Origin: Opisthocomus hoazin
Lineage: Eukaryota > Chordata > Aves > Opisthocomiformes > Opisthocomidae
Assembly (NCBI RefSeq): GCF_030867145.1
Contig: NC_134418.1
Span: 50,567,682-50,631,681, forward strand
Direction of reading: 5' to 3'
DNA length: 64,000 bases
The notes beneath the pieces are model-generated. The model had not been told where the DNA came from and ran no database searches. It worked only from the letters and a program-made list of their open reading frames with translations. Numbering within the stretch: position 1 is the first letter of the stretch; every line of letters begins with the position of its first letter. Shown piece by piece: positions 60,001-64,000 of the stretch. Made by a program: the position numbers and the translations under genes.

Positions 60001-63000
60001 AGTTGGTTCTTCAGTCTGATTTGTGCGGGAGGCCAAAGCAGAAGATAGTCTGTTTTAGCTCTAAAAATGCACAGATCCTCGCCCTCTGGTATGTATCATC
60101 TATACACAGTGGTAATTGACTCTCTTAGTCTGTCCATACTAGAAATACAGGCCTGAAAACGTTGTTGGCTTTCCAGAAACGGTCTTCTGGGTATGGACCT
60201 GGACCCCCTGGACAGTCCAAGCAGCGGCTCCAACATGTAACAAGGAAGAGCACAGGCTTGCTTTCAGCCCTGTCAATTGCTATGAAGGCATGGGATAGTG
60301 AAGAAGAGCAGCCCAAGCAGACAGGCTAATTGTCAGCAGGCCATATTGTGGTGAAACAGGAGCATCCCGGCTGTCTCAAGCTTCAATTTGCAGTGTCTGT
60401 GTAGCCCACGTAGTAAAAAAAGCCTGCCTCTTTCCCCGCCCCCAACGCACAGTCTGTGTATGTGCAAACATAGCTGTTTTCCACTGAAGTCTACGGGGAA
60501 GACTTACTGTTAAAGAAAGATATTTAAAACCTACAGCCAGAGAATGCAACTTGGCCACGTTAATTTTTTTTTTTGCTATTTTGCCTCTGTATGGTTCCTT
60601 GCTTTCCATGATGATAGTGATGGGAAATCAATGTGTTAAGAGCAACGTTAGCATAATTGTGAGTTCAGTGTGAGCTTTTTAGTATCTCTCTGCCATCTAT
60701 GCCTTGTCTGATGTGTCGGCAGTATTGAGCCAGGAGTTGCTGAACAAAACAGGCAAATTGTTTTTCACTAAGTCTTATAGTTGCCCCTTTTTTTAAACAT
60801 ATTTAATAGTCTTTGCCCTATAACTGGACCTCACAATTGTATGATCAATAAGAGAAAGCTTGTGCCCATATAGTAGCTTTGCAAGATCACAGACATAAAT
60901 AATTTTCAGCAAAAATAATATTAACTATGTCAGATGCTATAACATCCACATGGGAAGGGCCGGTATGGTAGACATGAATTAAATGAAAGGCTACTTCAAA
61001 AAAATCTTGCCATGGTAGTTTGCATTTCTTAATATTTTGATGGTACCGTTTTTTTAGTAATCATTTGAAAATTTGCATTATTCCTATCATCTTAAGATCC
61101 CAGACAAGCCAGCAGTCATGCCTTGTAACTTGCCTGTAAAAGCACCAGTGTTATACCCCAGAAATGACACTCATGGCCCTGGCCAAAAAAACGCCCTAGT
61201 GAGTTATCCCTGGACAGCCCACCTCCTCTCGCCCTTGCTCTCAGGCTTGGTCCTGCATTTCCTTTTGTAGGAATCTGTGTCAAATGGGACTGCTGCTGTG
61301 TTACGCTGATCCCTCTCATGATAGCAGCCGCCTAGCAAAGAGGTAGGATGAATGAATCAACTGATCTGAACGACTGGATGGTATACCTAAAGAGACCTAG
61401 TGCATCAGCCTGGCTTCTTTGCCTTGGGGCAGAAGCAAAGGAGACATCTGTGGCTCTGAGTATTTGTTGAAATTAAGCCCTTCTCTTTCCATCTTTACTC
61501 AAGCCTGAAACAGGTGGCTTGGACTAGTCTCACCGGGACTCGCCATGGCCCAGCACTCTCTTTCGCTGTTGATTCTGGGGTTTTTTTTTGTGTTGCCTCC
61601 ATGTGACTCAGAATTCCAGAATTTCATTTGGTCCAGAAAGTGGAATGTAAAATATTAATTATGTGTGCGTATATATGTTAGTACACACATTCATCTGTGT
61701 GTGTGTATAGCAGTGGCTGAACCAAAGCGAAGTAGTGCTGCTGGAAGCCTGCTCTGATCAGACTTTTAGCCTGGGATGTAATTATTCCTCCAATTTTCAA
61801 TCAGTAAAATACTAGCCACATTGTGCATGGAGGCAAAACACTGGGGCGTCTCTCCATACCAAAGCCTGTCCCATGCGAAGTTAGCTTATTTTTGCAAAAG
61901 GTGAGTATAGAACCCATTCTGCAGAAGTCATTTCTCTAAGCAGCTTTGCTAGCTGAATCCTGACCTGCAGCCAGCTCTGTTTTTTGCTGTAGCCACCACA
62001 CTAGTTCTTTTCCTCTGTTTAGCACACCCAGAGAGCCCGAGTAGTGTGGCTGATTCTGAATGCAGTCGCCTGGACTACTAGGGTAGTGCAGGAGTAGGTG
62101 TCAGGGATGCAGGCAGCGGCGCAGTCCTGCAGGGCTCAGACAGATTCCTGTGACTGTGTCGGTGCCAATGAAGGTACAAGTGCCAGAGTTTCTACAGTGC
62201 TTCCTTCAGGGACCAGGTGCCATAATCAATGCTTTTCAGCAGCGTGCTGAGGGCACAGAGTTGTCTGTTAACAACCTGCCTCCTTAGATCTGCTGTTTCC
62301 AGTCTGGCTCAGTCCATATGTCTCTGCACTGTTACTGCCCTGCTACGTGAGGTGAGACCAACACAGCTCCAACAAGTAGTTGTGCTTCCTCATTTTGTCT
62401 AATCAATTGCTTAGATGAGATACAGTCTGTGTTTCAACATCAGTTATTTTGAGTATAGCAGATCAAGTTTCTCCATACAGAACAGATGTTCCTTCCCAAA
62501 ATTGCTTGTCATCCTCTGTGTTCACATTTTCCATGGGTGAGGAGAAGTCATTTGACTTCGTGATAAACAGGACTCAGTGAGCAAAACAGCAGTTCTGGCT
62601 TTTTATTTATTGACTGGTAATGTTCTTCCTAATGCAAAGAGCCCTGATGCTGCATATACTCCTCAAGAGTTAGTTTCCCCATCAGCTGCCCCTTCTTATT
62701 GTTTGCTTCAGAGCCTGCTGATTAACCCAGTTTCTTAGGCTTTACTTTCCTCTAGTTAATATATAGCTGCAGTTGGCTTCCTGCTTTGCATCCGTATGCC
62801 AACCACAGTTTGCCATTTATTCCGCCAAATTTATAGCTACATGCTCAACCAATAATCTGTCTAGGTAGCCAGTATGAATTATGTGCAAAATGTTATTTCT
62901 TAAATCTGGATGTGATTATCTCTCAACTGTGTGTTTTCAGAAAAGCATCTCCCTTCCGAAGAGAACTGGTAAGCAAGGAAGGAGAGCAGGGGCTTGCCAA

Positions 63001-64000
63001 AAGTGTCTATGCTGCTGTCCTCCTGTACCTAGCAGGCTGTCTGTCCTCCTGCATAGCCAAGCTCAGTGTGCCTCTGCGCAGTCCCCTCCTGTTGCAGGCT
63101 GCTGGGCTTCTGGTCCTTGGTGCTCGTCAGGGTCAGGAACTGGCTGGTCCAGGAGGTGACAAACCTGAGGAGTAAGGACACCTGCCCCGCGTACGTGAAC
63201 TGCCAGTTCAGCAGATAGTACACAGAAACTTTCCAAAACAACACATTTTTGCATTCCAGTCCTGCTAAAGGGAAGGCTGGAAAGGAAAAGAAAACTGACT
63301 GGAGAAGAGAGTGGGCGGGAAGGTACCTTTCTAATGGAAAGAAACTTTTTTACTTTTTTCTCAGACACTTGTATTACCCATCATCTGAACTATTCAATAT
63401 ATCAATTTATCCTATTTACCTGAAAAATTACATAATTAAGAAAATTAACATCTCCTTTGACTTGCTGATGGTAATACCTGTCAGGTGTAAGTCACTACTT
63501 CCATTCAAAAAACCTCCAATTTTTTAAAATTGAAAGGATTAATACAATTTTAATAGTCAAAACACAAGGAGAAATTGCTGGGTCTGAGTGATGTTCTCTA
63601 TTGGCCCATTGATAGCTTGTGTACAAGAGGTGGCTACCCCAATACGAATTAAGAAGAAGTATCCTGACATGCAGGAGATGTGTCCTGGCTATCCAAGCCA
63701 GAACCAAAATGATCCATTGCTGCAGTGAAGCCTGATTCCTGCATTGCTCCTGTCTGGGTGGGCTTTGAGGGAAAACCACCTCATCACCTTCAAGCTTGAG
63801 CAAGCTGTGGGGAATCTCTCCATGATTTAGTCAGGATGGCAGAGGCCTTGACCCTAGTCTGCTGGTTTTTGGTTTCCCCACAAAATCAAGTCAGTTTCTC
63901 AGCCGAACAACTTCCTTCCCATATCCAGTCCCAAACTCTTTAATTTCCCTTCATCAGGCCTACAGATGGGTTTTTCCTCCCACTCTGCTGGCACGGGGTC
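57030..64000. other. Right-hand intergenic DNA, no gene recognised
   Basis: Composition returns to the AT-richer level seen at the left end. I found no exon series with signal peptide, RGD or acidic Ser/Asp sequence that would mark SPP1, and nothing resembling the membrane segments of PKD2. Short TG/AT microsatellite-like sequence occurs near 61665-61710. SPP1 is expected to lie beyond the right end if the avian gene order is kept. Confidence 0.5.

Noticed and set aside
42811-64000. Search for SPP1 and PKD2 exons
   Set aside because: No Asp-run, RGD in an acidic Ser-rich frame, or matching signal-peptide exon was seen, and no multi-pass membrane exon series. They probably lie outside the window.
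1-64000. CRISPR arrays, operons, ribosome binding sites, tRNA and rRNA genes
   Set aside because: The sequence is vertebrate nuclear DNA with spliced genes. I saw no regularly spaced repeats, rRNA signatures or convincing tRNA A/B boxes.

Overview
This window looks like nuclear DNA from a bird. The evidence is three plus-strand genes with vertebrate intron-exon structure that encode SIBLING (SCPP family) mineralised-tissue proteins in the avian order DMP1 - IBSP - MEPE/ovocleidin-116, together with CR1 LINE copies and long terminal repeats of the kinds common in bird genomes. The translations resemble the chicken proteins I know but are not identical to them. I therefore infer a neognath bird other than chicken and cannot name the species.

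Layout. Positions 1-17.7 kb are relatively AT-rich intergenic DNA with one 5'-truncated CR1 (about 10.67-11.0 kb) and no gene I can recognise. DMP1 occupies about 17.79-21.76 kb (coding 18722-21133, five exons in total with four coding, 559 aa). A gene-free gap follows to about 29.8 kb. IBSP occupies about 29.88-34.72 kb (coding 30908-34533, 310 aa). MEPE/OC-116 occupies about 36.85-42.62 kb (coding 37581-42225, 730 aa). From 42.6 kb to the end I find no certain gene, but there is a strong TATA box with a possible new transcription unit at 42.8 kb. The same stretch holds an ERVL-like solo LTR (45.5-46.2 kb), a long decayed CR1 in reverse orientation (47.1-50.6 kb) with recognisable ORF1 esterase and ORF2 endonuclease/reverse transcriptase remnants, and a second, retroviral-type solo LTR (56.6-57.0 kb). 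SPP1 and PKD2, expected next in the cluster, are not visible and probably lie to the right. SPARCL1, expected to the left, is not visible either.

How the genes work together. All three encode secreted, acidic or hydrophilic, intrinsically disordered phosphoproteins with one RGD integrin-binding motif each. They share a plan: a short untranslated first exon, a signal-peptide exon beginning a few bases after the splice site, small phase-0 exons, then a large last exon. DMP1 and IBSP act in bone matrix mineralisation. MEPE in birds is ovocleidin-116, a major eggshell matrix protein also made in bone. The most interesting reading is that all three genes carry a matching core promoter, an (inverted) CCAAT-like A(T/C)TGGC element 27-28 bp upstream of a TTAAAT/TTATAT element. 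A fourth similar arrangement with a perfect TATAAAA lies just downstream of MEPE.
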